A stretch of DNA of 58,295 nt from an uncultured Myxococcales bacterium (GTDB lineage Bacteria; Myxococcota_A; UBA9042). The notes beneath the pieces are model-generated. The model was given only the letters and a program-made list of their open reading frames with translations. It was not told the origin of the DNA and ran no database searches. Where the stretch lies: NCBI GenBank assembly GCA_903919145.1, contig CAIXGW010000364.1, positions 1-58,295 on the forward strand, written 5' to 3'. This document shows positions 35,264 through 44,692 of the stretch, one piece after another. Positions within the stretch are counted from its first letter, which is position 1. Each line of letters begins with the position of its first letter. The position numbers and the translations under genes are program-made.

Positions 35264-35370
35264 GGGCGGGCTCTGAAGGGCGGCCCTTGGGCGCTGGGAT
35301 CTTTGCGCCTACGCGCACCTGCGGGCGGGAGCCTTGGCAGCGGCGCCCGCCGGGCCTAAGCTGGCGAGCC

Positions 35371-36183
35371 ATGAAGCACCCTCGTCGACAGTTCTTGCTC
35401 ACTTTGGGTCACCTCAGTGTCGCGGCCTGTGCGCGCCAGGTCGCAGCGCCGGCCGGTCACCCTGAACCCCAGAGCCGGGCCCCGAGCCCAGCCCTGCCGC
35501 CAACCCAGGCCCCAGCACCGCTCTCGCCGGCGCCAGCGGCAGCGCCTGTTTCGCTCATCACCGTTGACCTGACCCACGACGTGGTGTGCCCTTGGTGTCG
35601 CATTGGCCACCACAACTTGCGCACGGCGCTTCAGCAGCTGGTCGGGGCCAAGGTCGCGGTGCGCCTTCATCCGTTCTTGTTGGACCCCAGCGCGCCGCCC
35701 GAGGGTGTCGACCTGCGCCAGCACCTCGCCGAGCGCTATGGCGCCGCCAACATAGAGAAAATGTTTGACCGTGTGACCGCCACCGGCAAGCAGTACGGCC
35801 TGCACTTTGACTTTGCCAAGATCCGCACGATGGCCGACACCTCGCTGGCCCACACGCTGCTGGCCGCCGCCCCGGCCGAGCGGCAGGAGCAGCTGCTCGA
35901 CGCGCTGCACAAGGCCCACTTCGAAGAGGGCATGAACCCCGGCGACAGCGCCGCGCTGCTGGCAGTCTGGCTGGGCGTGGGGCTTGACAAGGCCGCCGGC
36001 GAGGCAGCGCTCGGCAACAAGGCCGCGGTGCAGGCCACTCGGCAGCAGGCGCTGGCCGCGGCGCAGCGCAAATTGGGCGGGGTGCCGCATTTTGAGCTGG
36101 CTGGGCCGGCTGGCAAAAAGTCGCTGCACGGTGGCCAGCCGCCCGAGGTGATGCTGGCGGCTCTGCGGGCGGTCCTGGGCTAG
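35371..36183 (+). CDS. DsbA/FrnE-like thiol oxidoreductase, lipoprotein
   Basis: This 270-residue protein has a Tat-like lipoprotein signal (PRRQFLLTLGHLSVAAC, Cys20), a Pro/Ala-rich linker and a DsbA-like domain. The CPWC active site (Cys73-Cys76) lies in HDVVCPWCRIG. GVPHFEL near residue 245 provides the cis-Pro. The order fits the FrnE branch, which handles disulfide exchange. As a lipoprotein it should act outside the cytoplasm. ATG 35371 is where homology starts. The 112-bp repeats lie within the 350 bases upstream. Confidence 0.87.
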   Translation: MKHPRRQFLLTLGHLSVAACARQVAAPAGHPEPQSRAPSPALPPTQAPAPLSPAPAAAPVSLITVDLTHDVVCPWCRIGHHNLRTALQQLVGAKVAVRLHPFLLDPSAPPEGVDLRQHLAERYGAANIEKMFDRVTATGKQYGLHFDFAKIRTMADTSLAHTLLAAAPAERQEQLLDALHKAHFEEGMNPGDSAALLAVWLGVGLDKAAGEAALGNKAAVQATRQQALAAAQRKLGGVPHFELAGPAGKKSLHGGQPPEVMLAALRAVLG

Positions 36184-36523
36184 AGTGAGGTGCTGTTGCG
36201 CCCTTTCAAGGCCATGGATCATACGGACTTGTCGCCAATACCGGTGCGGCACAGGGTCCAGCTTGCCCAAGCCATTCAATGGCGCTTCGCAGAGACCGAG
36301 CCAAGCCGGCTAGACCCGGGTGGTGCCCTTGGTCATCGGGCCTTCTTGCTCCGCCCCCTCCTCTACGCCGCGAGACGGCGGGCGGCAATGGCTCTAGCCC
36401 GGCTCCAGACCTGTCGCGCCGGACCAAGGGGAAATGCCCTGGCGCTGTGCAGCATGGAGGTGCAAACTGGCGGGGTCGGGCCCTTCTTTGCCCCGCGCCC
36501 CCCAATTCCTCTGCCGAGGCCCC
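36184..36523. other. Intergenic, no gene supported
   Basis: About 340 bases between the DsbA-like gene and the next plus-strand gene. No repeat or clear promoter was seen; open frames on the minus strand here look like shadows. Confidence 0.4.
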
Positions 36524-38242
36524 ATGATCAGCGCACGCTTGCCACGCCGACTCGTTGCCCTTGTCTTTCCATTGCTGGCCATGGCCTTGCCGGCTGTTGC
36601 GCCCGCCGCGGTCCCCTCCACAAGCGCTGTGGAAGGGGTGATGCTGTCCTCTGGCGGCGGGCCGGCGGCCGATGGCAACTACGTGGTGACGTTTAGCATC
36701 TATGGGTCAGAGACGGGCGGCAGCGCCGTGTGGACAGAAGGCGGAGTGACCGTTGCCACCAAAGGCGGCCAATTCAGCTACGCGCTTGGGTCCAAGACCC
36801 CGTTGTCAGCCGCGGTCTTGAGCTTGCCCAAAGCTTGGATCGGCGTACAGATCGGCACCGATCCAGAGCTGGCGCGCAAAGCCATGACTTCCGTGCCCTA
36901 TGCGCTGCGCGCTGCGGTCGCCGACGGTGTGGACTGCTCGGGCTGTGTCCAAGCGGGCCAGTTGGACGCCGCCGTGCTGCAGCCTTACGCCAAGTCCGCG
37001 GAACTTGGAGAATACGTCAAAGCTTCCAGCTTGGCCAAAGTGGCTGGCACCGGCAACTTCAATGACCTGAGCAATAAGCCAGTGTTGACGACGCTTGGGG
37101 CTGCCTGCGGCACCAACCTGGTCATGAAGGGCATCAAGGCCGACGGCAGCTATGAGTGCGTCAGCGCTGGCCTCGCTCCCGATCTCCTCAACGAGATCTC
37201 CAATGACCTTATCTGGAACCAGTTTATCGACAAGGCCGATGGCGCCAAAGATGTCCTCATCAAAGACGGCTTTGCGGCGGGCGTTACCGATACCTTGAGC
37301 TTTCCAGACATTGGCTTAGCCCAGAAGGTCTGGATCGACTTCAGCGCGGGCAATTCCGACATCAGCAAGCTCGTGGTCGAACTCTACGGACCTGGCATGG
37401 TCACGCCGTACATTCTGTACAAGGCCACCAAGACCGGGACGACGCTGACCGCCAAGTACAATGACAGCGACCCCATCGACACCGGCGACCTCGACAAAGA
37501 CTGGCTGGGCAAAAACATCAAGGGCAGCTGGTCGATCACCGTCAAGGACACGCAGGCCATCAGCTTGCCACCGGGCACGCCGCCTTTTGTCTACGATGGC
37601 AAATTCAACTGGGCCATCAACATCCAGACGCTGTCGAGCAAGAAGGTCCAGATCAAAGGGACCTTGCTCGTCGATGGCGCTTTGAAGGCCAATGGCATCC
37701 AGCTGGGCGACGACGCCGCGAAGTGCGACGCAACCAAGCAAGGCACCTTGCGCTACACCGCAGCCAAGGGGGCGGAGGTCTGCATTGGCAGCTTTTGGGT
37801 GGCAGCCGCACCCAGGCCGGTGATCTACACTGGTTTTTGCAGCAAGCATGGCACCGCCGACGGCTGGAACGCCTACTGCCTAGACGGAACCGCGCTGAAC
37901 ACGGCCGAGGACTATCTTGCTGTCAGCAATGCTGGCGCTGGCGTCATCACCGTGAAAGTGCCCGGATACTATCGGGTCCACCTCAACATGCTCTACAACA
38001 ACTGCTGGAATCAAGATGGCGTGCAGCTGCTCAAGAACGGTGGGCGCATCGGCTCTGGCTACTCCAGCTCTGCCAGCGGGGTGTGGGGGATGCACATCGT
38101 CGATGAGACGTGGCCCTTTGCCGCCGGCGACACCATCCAAGTGCAAGCCTACAACTCCGGCTGCAGCGGCTATGCCTATCACCACGGCAGCGCAAGCGGC
38201 GTGTGGAGCAAGCTATCCGTCCACTACGCGGGCTCGCTGTAG
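36524..38242 (+). CDS. Secreted fibre-like protein with P-domain-like and C1q-like parts
   Basis: This 572-residue exported protein has a signal (VALVFPLLAMALPAVAPA). Its first domain ends in the hallmark SVPYALRAAVADG, found in many surface or tail-fibre-like proteins. A middle part LSFPDIGLAQKVWIDFSAG ... GSWSITVKD resembles proprotein-convertase P domains. The end, from VPGYYRVHLNMLYNNCWNQD to SKLSVHYAGSL, resembles a C1q/TNF-like beta sandwich with many Cys and Gly. ATG 36524 has a weak GAGG. It may be an extracellular adhesin or receptor; no enzyme motif is seen. Confidence 0.75.
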   Translation: MISARLPRRLVALVFPLLAMALPAVAPAAVPSTSAVEGVMLSSGGGPAADGNYVVTFSIYGSETGGSAVWTEGGVTVATKGGQFSYALGSKTPLSAAVLSLPKAWIGVQIGTDPELARKAMTSVPYALRAAVADGVDCSGCVQAGQLDAAVLQPYAKSAELGEYVKASSLAKVAGTGNFNDLSNKPVLTTLGAACGTNLVMKGIKADGSYECVSAGLAPDLLNEISNDLIWNQFIDKADGAKDVLIKDGFAAGVTDTLSFPDIGLAQKVWIDFSAGNSDISKLVVELYGPGMVTPYILYKATKTGTTLTAKYNDSDPIDTGDLDKDWLGKNIKGSWSITVKDTQAISLPPGTPPFVYDGKFNWAINIQTLSSKKVQIKGTLLVDGALKANGIQLGDDAAKCDATKQGTLRYTAAKGAEVCIGSFWVAAAPRPVIYTGFCSKHGTADGWNAYCLDGTALNTAEDYLAVSNAGAGVITVKVPGYYRVHLNMLYNNCWNQDGVQLLKNGGRIGSGYSSSASGVWGMHIVDETWPFAAGDTIQVQAYNSGCSGYAYHHGSASGVWSKLSVHYAGSL

Positions 38243-38579
38243 CACGCGCTGTGGGGCCGGACGGCCGTCTGCTTTAAGCCAAGGATTCCAATCATTCAGA
38301 GGCTGCGGTGGCCCGTTGCGGCTGGCAGGATCGGCTCATCTTCCTTCTGCTGCCCGAGTGCCTTTGGCCCGTCGGCTCCTGCCAGCGCAGCCTGTAGGGG
38401 CTGTAGCGGCACCTCCTGCAGGCCGCCAGCCAGCGCGGACTTGCCGCCGCCGCCCCAGTCAGTTAGGGTCGCCCCGCTACTGAACGATGGGGCGCAAGGA
38501 GCTGGGCGACGGGGGGCGTCGGCGATCCTGCCGGAGGGCGTTGCCCCGCCGTAGACCCATCGCGCTGCTGTAGGTGTAG
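38243..38579. other. Intergenic, no gene supported
   Basis: About 340 bases with no supported gene. A GGCCGGACGGCC palindrome follows the stop of the fibre-like gene (near 38273) and could help end transcription. No other structure was found. Confidence 0.4.
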
Positions 38580-39026
38580 ATGGTTAAGAAAATATTGAAG
38601 ATAATAGCAATAGTCATTGTCGCGGTGGTGGTCGCGGGCGGCGCCTATGTGGCCTACGAGGTCCACGCTTTCGACACCAGCATGGCCAAGGAGTACCAAG
38701 CGCCGCTGCCCAGTGTCGCGCGGACGACCGAAGCTACCGCTCTGGCCCGCGGCAAGCATCTTGCCGAGTCGGTGGGCGGCTGCGCCTCCAAGGATTGCCA
38801 CGGATCTGACCTTGGCGGTGGCAACACCATGGAGATGGGGCCGCTGGGCACCATTGCCGGACCCAACTTGACCCGCCAGCTGGCCAAGTACAGCGATGGC
38901 GAGCTGGCGCGCCCAGCCCACCCTTCCTTGAGCAAACCCCATGCGATAGGCTATGGTCGGCGCTGCTTCCGAAGTACCGGCCCCAGAGGTGAGTATGGCC
39001 ACGAAGTTCCAGGTCAATCGGCGTGA
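38580..39026 (+). pseudogene. Truncated membrane-anchored cytochrome c
   Basis: The protein (148 residues) has an N-terminal anchor (IIAIVIVAVVVAGGAYVAYE) and a cytochrome c start: ARGKHLAESVGGCASKDCHG, with heme motif CASKDCH (CX4CH), then GPLGTIAGPNLTRQLAKYSD and GELAR. Family members then have a long stretch with the axial Met, absent here. From about 38930 the frame runs into the 5' region of the next gene with no homology. It is therefore cut off and cannot coordinate heme fully. Confidence 0.7.
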
Positions 39027-40206
39027 CGGCAACGGGGCCCAGCCAAGGCTTCGCTGTACTTTGGCTGGACTGGCCTTGCAGCGACCGGTATTGCAGCGAC
39101 CGGTATTGCAGCGACGGTTATTGCAGCGACGGTTATTGCAGCGACTGGCACTGGCACTGCTAGCGCTGGCACTGCTGGGGCTGGCTTTGCAGGGCTGTGG
39201 GCCCGCCCAAGTGGTCGACGAGCAGACCCTCTCTGAGAAAGTGGCTGCGCCCGGCCTCATCGTGCTGCCCATCGCGCTGAATATCCCAGAGCGCAGCGGC
39301 CTTGAAGTGGCGTGGCGCAGTGTAGACGTGGCCAACTGGCTGCTGGTGCACACGGACCTGCCGCTGATCGGGCCGCTGGACTTTTCCGCCAACAAGCCGC
39401 TGGACGATGTGCTGGTGGCCGGGCAGGACACCGATCTGGGCTCCAAGGAAGACGAATGGGGCCCAGAGTGGCGAACGTGGCTGGCCCTGCACGTCCTGGT
39501 CACAGAGAACCGCGCGACCAACGTGCGGGACATCGTCGACACCCGCGTCAAAGACAAGAGCAAGCCCAACACCTACCGTCAGCACGGCATTGAGGCGGCG
39601 CTGCGGGTCGAAGTGGGCTTGTACGATGTGCGTCGCGGCACCCGCTTGGCGTGGACGGTCCTGGAGCGCACCGACGATCCGACCCAGTACACCCCAGGAG
39701 AGGACCCGCGGCCGGGGGTGACGGCGGCAGTCAAGGATGCGCTGCAGCGGCTGGTCGAGCTCGCGCCGGTGCTGCTGCGCCCTGCGGGGGCGCGGCGGAC
39801 GCGCGGACAGGGCTTGGTAGACGGGGTGCCGGCGCTGATGGCGTTCAGTGCGCCTGAATTGCCAAGTACAATCGAATCTTTGAAGACCCAGGGTGACGAA
39901 GTCAAGGAAGCCAAAGTCTATGCCGCCTGGGACCGCGTGGCCCCGGGCCTCAGCGCTGTGGAGATTCGCAATGCGACCCTGGGGCGCGGGGTGCTGGTGC
40001 GGGAGGCCCTGCCGCCGCTGAACGCCGGCGACGTCATCCTCTCTGTCTCGGGCAAGAAGGTTTCGGCGATTCACCAGGTAGATCGCTTGCTTGGCCTATG
40101 CAGCCCCAACCCCGATGCCTGCGATGTGCTGGTGCGCCGGGCCGGTGGCGAGGTAGCGCTCAAGCTGCGGTGGCCGGCGCTGCCTGCGGTGATGCCCGCC
40201 CCATGA
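38995..40206 (+). CDS. Lipoprotein with C-terminal PDZ domain and repeated signal region
   Basis: This 403-residue lipoprotein has an unusual N-terminus. Residues 28-52 repeat LQRPV, LQRPV, LQRRL, LQRRL from a 15-bp tandem repeat, followed by hydrophobic ALLALALLGLALQGC (Cys68). The middle domain is not recognised (VDVANWLLVHTDLPLIGPLD, HGIEAALRVEVGLYDVRRGT). The end is a PDZ-like domain (NAGDVILSVSGKKVSAIHQV), about residues 325-395. ATG 38995 has GAGGTGAG upstream. The stop overlaps recD2 by four bases. Confidence 0.78.
   Translation: MATKFQVNRRDGNGAQPRLRCTLAGLALQRPVLQRPVLQRRLLQRRLLQRLALALLALALLGLALQGCGPAQVVDEQTLSEKVAAPGLIVLPIALNIPERSGLEVAWRSVDVANWLLVHTDLPLIGPLDFSANKPLDDVLVAGQDTDLGSKEDEWGPEWRTWLALHVLVTENRATNVRDIVDTRVKDKSKPNTYRQHGIEAALRVEVGLYDVRRGTRLAWTVLERTDDPTQYTPGEDPRPGVTAAVKDALQRLVELAPVLLRPAGARRTRGQGLVDGVPALMAFSAPELPSTIESLKTQGDEVKEAKVYAAWDRVAPGLSAVEIRNATLGRGVLVREALPPLNAGDVILSVSGKKVSAIHQVDRLLGLCSPNPDACDVLVRRAGGEVALKLRWPALPAVMPAP
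39076..39147 (+). repeat. 15-bp tandem repeat coding part of a signal peptide
   Basis: TTGCAGCGACCGGTA occurs twice, then TTGCAGCGACGGTTA twice, then a partial copy. It encodes LQRPV and LQRRL units, adding positive charge and hydrophobic residues just before the lipoprotein signal core. Slippage at such a repeat would lengthen or shorten the signal without breaking the frame. Confidence 0.9.
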
Positions 40207-42518
40207 GCGACCGCGACAGCAGCCCGCTCGATCTGCGCGGGCCGGCCAGCCAGCAAGGGCAGGGTGGGCCAGATAACCCCGCGCCGACTCAGCTGTTTGG
40301 CACGCTGACGCGCTTTGTGTGGCAGTCGCCCAGCGGCGAAGCGGCGATCGCGGTGGTCCAGGATCAGCAGACTGGCCGGCCATGGACGGTCAAGGGGCCT
40401 CTGTGGGGCCTGCACGCCGGCGAGACGGTGCGGCTGTGGGGCCGCGTCCAGCAGGACCCGCGCTGGGGGCTGCAGTTTCGCGTCGAGGCGGCCCAGCCGG
40501 CCCTGCCCCAGGGCAGCGAAGGGCTGCGCAAGTGGCTGAGCTCTGGGCGGCTGCCCGGCATTGGGGCCGTGACGGCAGAGCGGATTGTGCAGGCGTTGGC
40601 CGCCCGGCCCGGCGGCGAAGCGGCGGCGCTGCAGCGCCTGACCCAGGAGCCCGAGCTGCTGCTGGGCATTGCCGGTCTCACCGCCAAGCGGCGCGCCGCT
40701 CTGCTGCAGGCCGTGGCCGAGCTCGACGCCAGCGAGCAAAGCTCAGTCTACCTGTTTGGTCTGGGCCTGGGGCCCGCGCTGGTGCGGCGGATTCTGGCCC
40801 GCTATGGCGCCAACGCTGGCCGGCAAGTCAGGGAGCGGCCGTATGATCTCGTCAGCGACGTCAGCGGTGTGGGTTTTCGCACGGCAGACAAGGTGGCGCT
40901 GGCCGGAGGCATAGGGCGCCAAGCGCCCGAGCGGCTGCGCGCGGCCCTGGCCTATACGCTGCAGGAAATGGCCAACCAGGGCCACACCGCCCCTCCCGAG
41001 GAGCGGCTGCTGGCAGAGACGGCGCGCATCGCTGAGGTCGAGCCAGAGCTGCTGCAGCCCCAGCTAGAAGCCGAGCTGCTGACCGACCAGCTGCAGCGCG
41101 TGCGCACCCGTGATAGCCTGGGGCTATGTCAAGTCGCCGTGGCGCTTGCACAATTTTCTGAGGGCGAGCAGCTGGTGGCGGCGTTTGTGGCGGAACGCAG
41201 CGGTCCCCACGCCGAGGCGCCCGACCTGGTAGAGGCCGACCTGCAGCGCGCTGAGCAGGCCCTGGGGGTGCCGCTGCTGGGCAACCAGCGGCAGGCTGTG
41301 GCCCTGGCGCTGCACGCGCAGCTGGCGGTGGTCACCGGCGGGCCGGGCACCGGCAAGACCACCATCATCCGGGCCCTGCTGGCGGCGCTGCCCGCCCACA
41401 CCCAGGTAGCGCTGACGGCGCCCACGGGCCGGGCGGCGCGGCGGCTGGCTGAGGCGACCGACCGCGAAGCCAAGACGTTGCATCGGCTTTTAGAGTACGA
41501 CGTGCGCCAGCGGCGGTTTCTGCGCGACCAGGGTCGGCCGCTGGACGCCGATCTGGTGGTGGTCGATGAAGTGTCGATGGTCGATGTGCCGCTGGCGACG
41601 GCGCTGTGCAAGGCGCTGCGGCCTGAGACGCGGCTTGTGCTGGTGGGTGACGCCGACCAGCTGCCCAGCGTGGGCCCCGGCGCCGTGCTGGCCGACCTCT
41701 TGCGCAGCGAATCCGTGGCGCGGGTGCGCCTAAAGCAGGTGTACCGCCAGGGCCAGACCTCCTACATCACCGCGGCGGCCCACCAGATTTTGGCTGGCGA
41801 GCTGCCCTCTTCTGCCCCGCGCGGCCAAGGCGACTTCTTCTTCTTGCCCCGCCACACGGCAGAGGACATTGCGGCGACGCTGTGCGAGGTGGTCTCAGAG
41901 CACCTGCCGCGCCTGGGTTTTGACCCGCAGACCGACGTGCAGGTGCTGGCTCCGATGCACCGCGGGCCGCTGGGCACAGAGGCACTCAATGAGCGGCTGC
42001 GGACGCTGATCAACCGCGACGGTCAGCTGGCTCTGGGCGGCTGGCGCAGCGGAGACAAGCTGATCCAGACCAAGAACGACTACGATCTAGAGGTGTTCAA
42101 TGGCGACATTGGCGTGGTCCAGGGGGTCACGGCCGGGCTGCCCAGTGGCGATGCCGAGGCGCCGGCGCTGCTGACCCCATCGCTGCAGGTCCGCTTTGGC
42201 GAGCGGGTGGTAGAGTATCTGCCTGAAAAAATGGATAGTCTTGCCCAGGCCTATGCGGTCACCGTTCACAAGGCCCAAGGCAGCGAGTATCCGGCGGTGG
42301 TGCTGCCTCTTTATCTGGGCCACCACACCATGTTGCAGCGCAACTTGCTCTATACTGCGGTGACGCGGGCGCGGCGCTTTGCCGTGCTGGTGGGCCAGCC
42401 TGAAGCCTTGGCGCGCGCCGTCAGCAACGATGCGCCCATCCATCGCTTTACCCAGCTGGCGGTTTTGTTGGCCGGGCAGTGGCCAGGGCGGCCGGCCGTC
42501 GCGGAGAGAACCCAGTGA
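40203..42518 (+). CDS. recD2: RecD2-type DNA helicase
   Basis: This 771-residue SF1B helicase has an N-terminal OB-like part, helix-hairpin-helix repeats (LPGIGAVTAERIVQALA and VSGVGFRTADKVALAGG, residues 110-240), Walker A VTGGPGTGKTTIIRALL near 379, Walker B VVVDEVSMVD near 452 and a UvrD_C2-like end (AYAVTVHKAQGSEYPAVVLP, YTAVTRARRF). RecD2 works in DNA repair without RecBC, moving 5' to 3'. ATG 40203 overlaps the preceding stop (ATGA), and its stop overlaps the next GTG. Confidence 0.95.
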   Translation: MSDRDSSPLDLRGPASQQGQGGPDNPAPTQLFGTLTRFVWQSPSGEAAIAVVQDQQTGRPWTVKGPLWGLHAGETVRLWGRVQQDPRWGLQFRVEAAQPALPQGSEGLRKWLSSGRLPGIGAVTAERIVQALAARPGGEAAALQRLTQEPELLLGIAGLTAKRRAALLQAVAELDASEQSSVYLFGLGLGPALVRRILARYGANAGRQVRERPYDLVSDVSGVGFRTADKVALAGGIGRQAPERLRAALAYTLQEMANQGHTAPPEERLLAETARIAEVEPELLQPQLEAELLTDQLQRVRTRDSLGLCQVAVALAQFSEGEQLVAAFVAERSGPHAEAPDLVEADLQRAEQALGVPLLGNQRQAVALALHAQLAVVTGGPGTGKTTIIRALLAALPAHTQVALTAPTGRAARRLAEATDREAKTLHRLLEYDVRQRRFLRDQGRPLDADLVVVDEVSMVDVPLATALCKALRPETRLVLVGDADQLPSVGPGAVLADLLRSESVARVRLKQVYRQGQTSYITAAAHQILAGELPSSAPRGQGDFFFLPRHTAEDIAATLCEVVSEHLPRLGFDPQTDVQVLAPMHRGPLGTEALNERLRTLINRDGQLALGGWRSGDKLIQTKNDYDLEVFNGDIGVVQGVTAGLPSGDAEAPALLTPSLQVRFGERVVEYLPEKMDSLAQAYAVTVHKAQGSEYPAVVLPLYLGHHTMLQRNLLYTAVTRARRFAVLVGQPEALARAVSNDAPIHRFTQLAVLLAGQWPGRPAVAERTQ

Positions 42519-44518
42519 CTGGTCGCCTGATGTTGATCGAACGCGACGGCGCAGTGGTGCTGGGCCGCATGACAGCGGTGCGGCCTGGGTACTACAAAGT
42601 CGAGGTGGCGGCGGCGGGCGGCCCGCAGGTGGCGCGCGTGGAAGAGGCGGCGGTGCGGGCGCTGCTGTACTGCAGCTGCAGCCAGTGGCTGGACGCCGAA
42701 GCCAGGGTGACCCTTGCACAACAGCGCATTGTGCCTGAGGATCTTGAGGTTGTCTGGCAGCTGCTGGACGGCCAGAGCGTGGGCACCGGCGAGGTGGCGC
42801 GACTGCTGCGCGGCGACGAGAGCCCCGAATCGCGCGACGACGTGCTGCTGACCGCAGGCCTTGCCGATGACGGTTTTGAGGTCAAGCGCAGCCAAACCAG
42901 CCGCCGCACGGCTGCCCAGCGCCAGCAGCTGCAGCAACAGCGCAAAGACAAGGCCGCCCTGCAGGAAGAGCTGGGGCCGATGCTTCAGACCTTTGAGCGG
43001 TTGCGCCTGGGTGGCCGGATTCCGCGGGCCACCCTGGAGCCGATTGCCGCGCGCCTGGAGGGGCTGCTGCGCCGGTCAGGGCAGCGCGACCCGGCGACGG
43101 TGGACCCGCTGGCGATGGCGTTGGTAACCAAGCTCAGCGCCAGCAAGCCGCCGACCGCCCGCGACGCCGCGGCGCTGCTGGTCGAGCTGGGCCACTTTGA
43201 TCCCCACGATGACGCCGACCTGCACCTGCAAGGCCTTCTGCAGCCAGCGCAAATGGCCGGTGCGGTGGCCGAGATCCCGCCGTTTCTGCCGCCGGGCGTG
43301 CCCGACCTGGACGTGGCGCTGGTGGCGATCGACAACGACGCTCCCCACGAGATCGACGACGCGGTGGCCGCCGAGCAGACGCCGTTGGGCATCCGGCTGT
43401 GGGTGGCGATTGCCCATCCCACCTGCTGGATAGCCCCCGGCGATCCGGTGGACCAGCAAGCCGCTGCGCGCGGTAGCACGCTGTACCACCCGCGCTATAC
43501 CGTGGGCATGCTGCCAGAGGAGCTGGCGCGCGGCCCGGCGTCGCTGACCCCCAACAAGCGGGCGCCGGCGCTGGTGTTTTCTGTGACCGTGGGCAGCAAC
43601 GGCGAGCTGCTGGACCCGGAGATCGCCGAGCGCTGGGTCACGCTGCGCGAGGGTTGGAATTACCGCCAGGTCGATGGCTGGCTGGCCGGCGCCGCGGCAA
43701 ATGGCGCAGCTGACCCCCAGCAAGCCCAGCCGACGCCACAGCAATTGGCCCACGCCCAGCTGCTGCGCCAGGTAGCCCTGCTGTCTGAGAAGCGCCGCAT
43801 CGCCGACGGCGCCTGGCTGCTGTACAAGCCAGAGGTCGATGTGCGAGCGCCGCGCCACCAGCCCGTGCAGCTGGTCGACGCCAGCCAGTCGAGCATGGCC
43901 CGGCGCATCGTCACAGAAGCCATGGTGATCGCGGGGATTGTCGCGGCCCAGTACGGTACCCAGCACCGCCTGAACTTGCCGTTTCGCCACCAGGCGCCGC
44001 CGGTGCAGCCGCCGTTGCCGCCGGGCTATTACTCAGAGCCCGCCCAGGTGTACTCGGTGCTGCGCTGCATGCAGCCGGCCCTGACGTCCTTGGAGCCCAA
44101 GCCGCACCGGGTGATGGCGGCGCCCTGCTACGTCCAGGTGACCTCGCCCCTGCGTCGCTACACCGACCTGCTGGCCCACTGGCAGCTCTCTGCGCACCTG
44201 CGCGGCCGACCGGGCTTGAGCGCAGAGGAGATGCAGGCACGCATCGCCCAAGCGGAAAACGGCCAGGCCCTGCGACGAGCGGCGCAGCGGCGCGCCGATC
44301 GCTACTTCAAGCTGCTGTTCCTGGCCGCGCAGGCGCCGGGTCAGCGCTGGGACGCCCAGATTGTCCGGCAGCTCTCGCCCGGGGCCTTGGCGTTTGTGCC
44401 CAAGCTGTCTTTGGAAATTCCTTTGCGGCAGCGCACCTTTGCCGTCGGCGAGTGGCTGCAGCTGCGGGTCAAAGCCGTGCATCCGCGGGCAGACAAGCTG
44501 GAGGTAGAGGCCTGCTGA
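42515..44518 (+). CDS. RNase II/R-family (RNB) ribonuclease
   Basis: This protein of about 667 residues has the RNB domain with catalytic block ALVAIDNDAPHEIDDAVAAE near residues 270-290; the acidic cluster IDNDA..EIDDA replaces the usual IDP.DA.D.DDA. An N-terminal KOW/OB-like part (RPGYYKVEVAAAGGPQVARV) and a Cys pair (YCSCSQW) precede it. The C-terminal part includes CYVQVTSPLRRYTDLLAHWQ, the typical RNB end. Such enzymes degrade RNA 3' to 5'. GTG 42515 overlaps the recD2 stop (GTGA) and follows GGAGAG. Confidence 0.9.
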   Translation: MTGRLMLIERDGAVVLGRMTAVRPGYYKVEVAAAGGPQVARVEEAAVRALLYCSCSQWLDAEARVTLAQQRIVPEDLEVVWQLLDGQSVGTGEVARLLRGDESPESRDDVLLTAGLADDGFEVKRSQTSRRTAAQRQQLQQQRKDKAALQEELGPMLQTFERLRLGGRIPRATLEPIAARLEGLLRRSGQRDPATVDPLAMALVTKLSASKPPTARDAAALLVELGHFDPHDDADLHLQGLLQPAQMAGAVAEIPPFLPPGVPDLDVALVAIDNDAPHEIDDAVAAEQTPLGIRLWVAIAHPTCWIAPGDPVDQQAAARGSTLYHPRYTVGMLPEELARGPASLTPNKRAPALVFSVTVGSNGELLDPEIAERWVTLREGWNYRQVDGWLAGAAANGAADPQQAQPTPQQLAHAQLLRQVALLSEKRRIADGAWLLYKPEVDVRAPRHQPVQLVDASQSSMARRIVTEAMVIAGIVAAQYGTQHRLNLPFRHQAPPVQPPLPPGYYSEPAQVYSVLRCMQPALTSLEPKPHRVMAAPCYVQVTSPLRRYTDLLAHWQLSAHLRGRPGLSAEEMQARIAQAENGQALRRAAQRRADRYFKLLFLAAQAPGQRWDAQIVRQLSPGALAFVPKLSLEIPLRQRTFAVGEWLQLRVKAVHPRADKLEVEAC

Positions 44519-44692
44519 CCCGGTGCGCCAAGGGCCTGACGGCCGAGCCGGTCGACCCCATCGTCTTGCCTGATGGGCCGTAGCTGGCGGCATGGCTTTC
44601 ACAGCCTCGCAGGCGGTCGCTGGCATCTGGGCAAGAGAAGCCTATGCTGAAGGTCAGGCCATGGCGAGCAACCGCTGGGCCTGGAGGATGCC

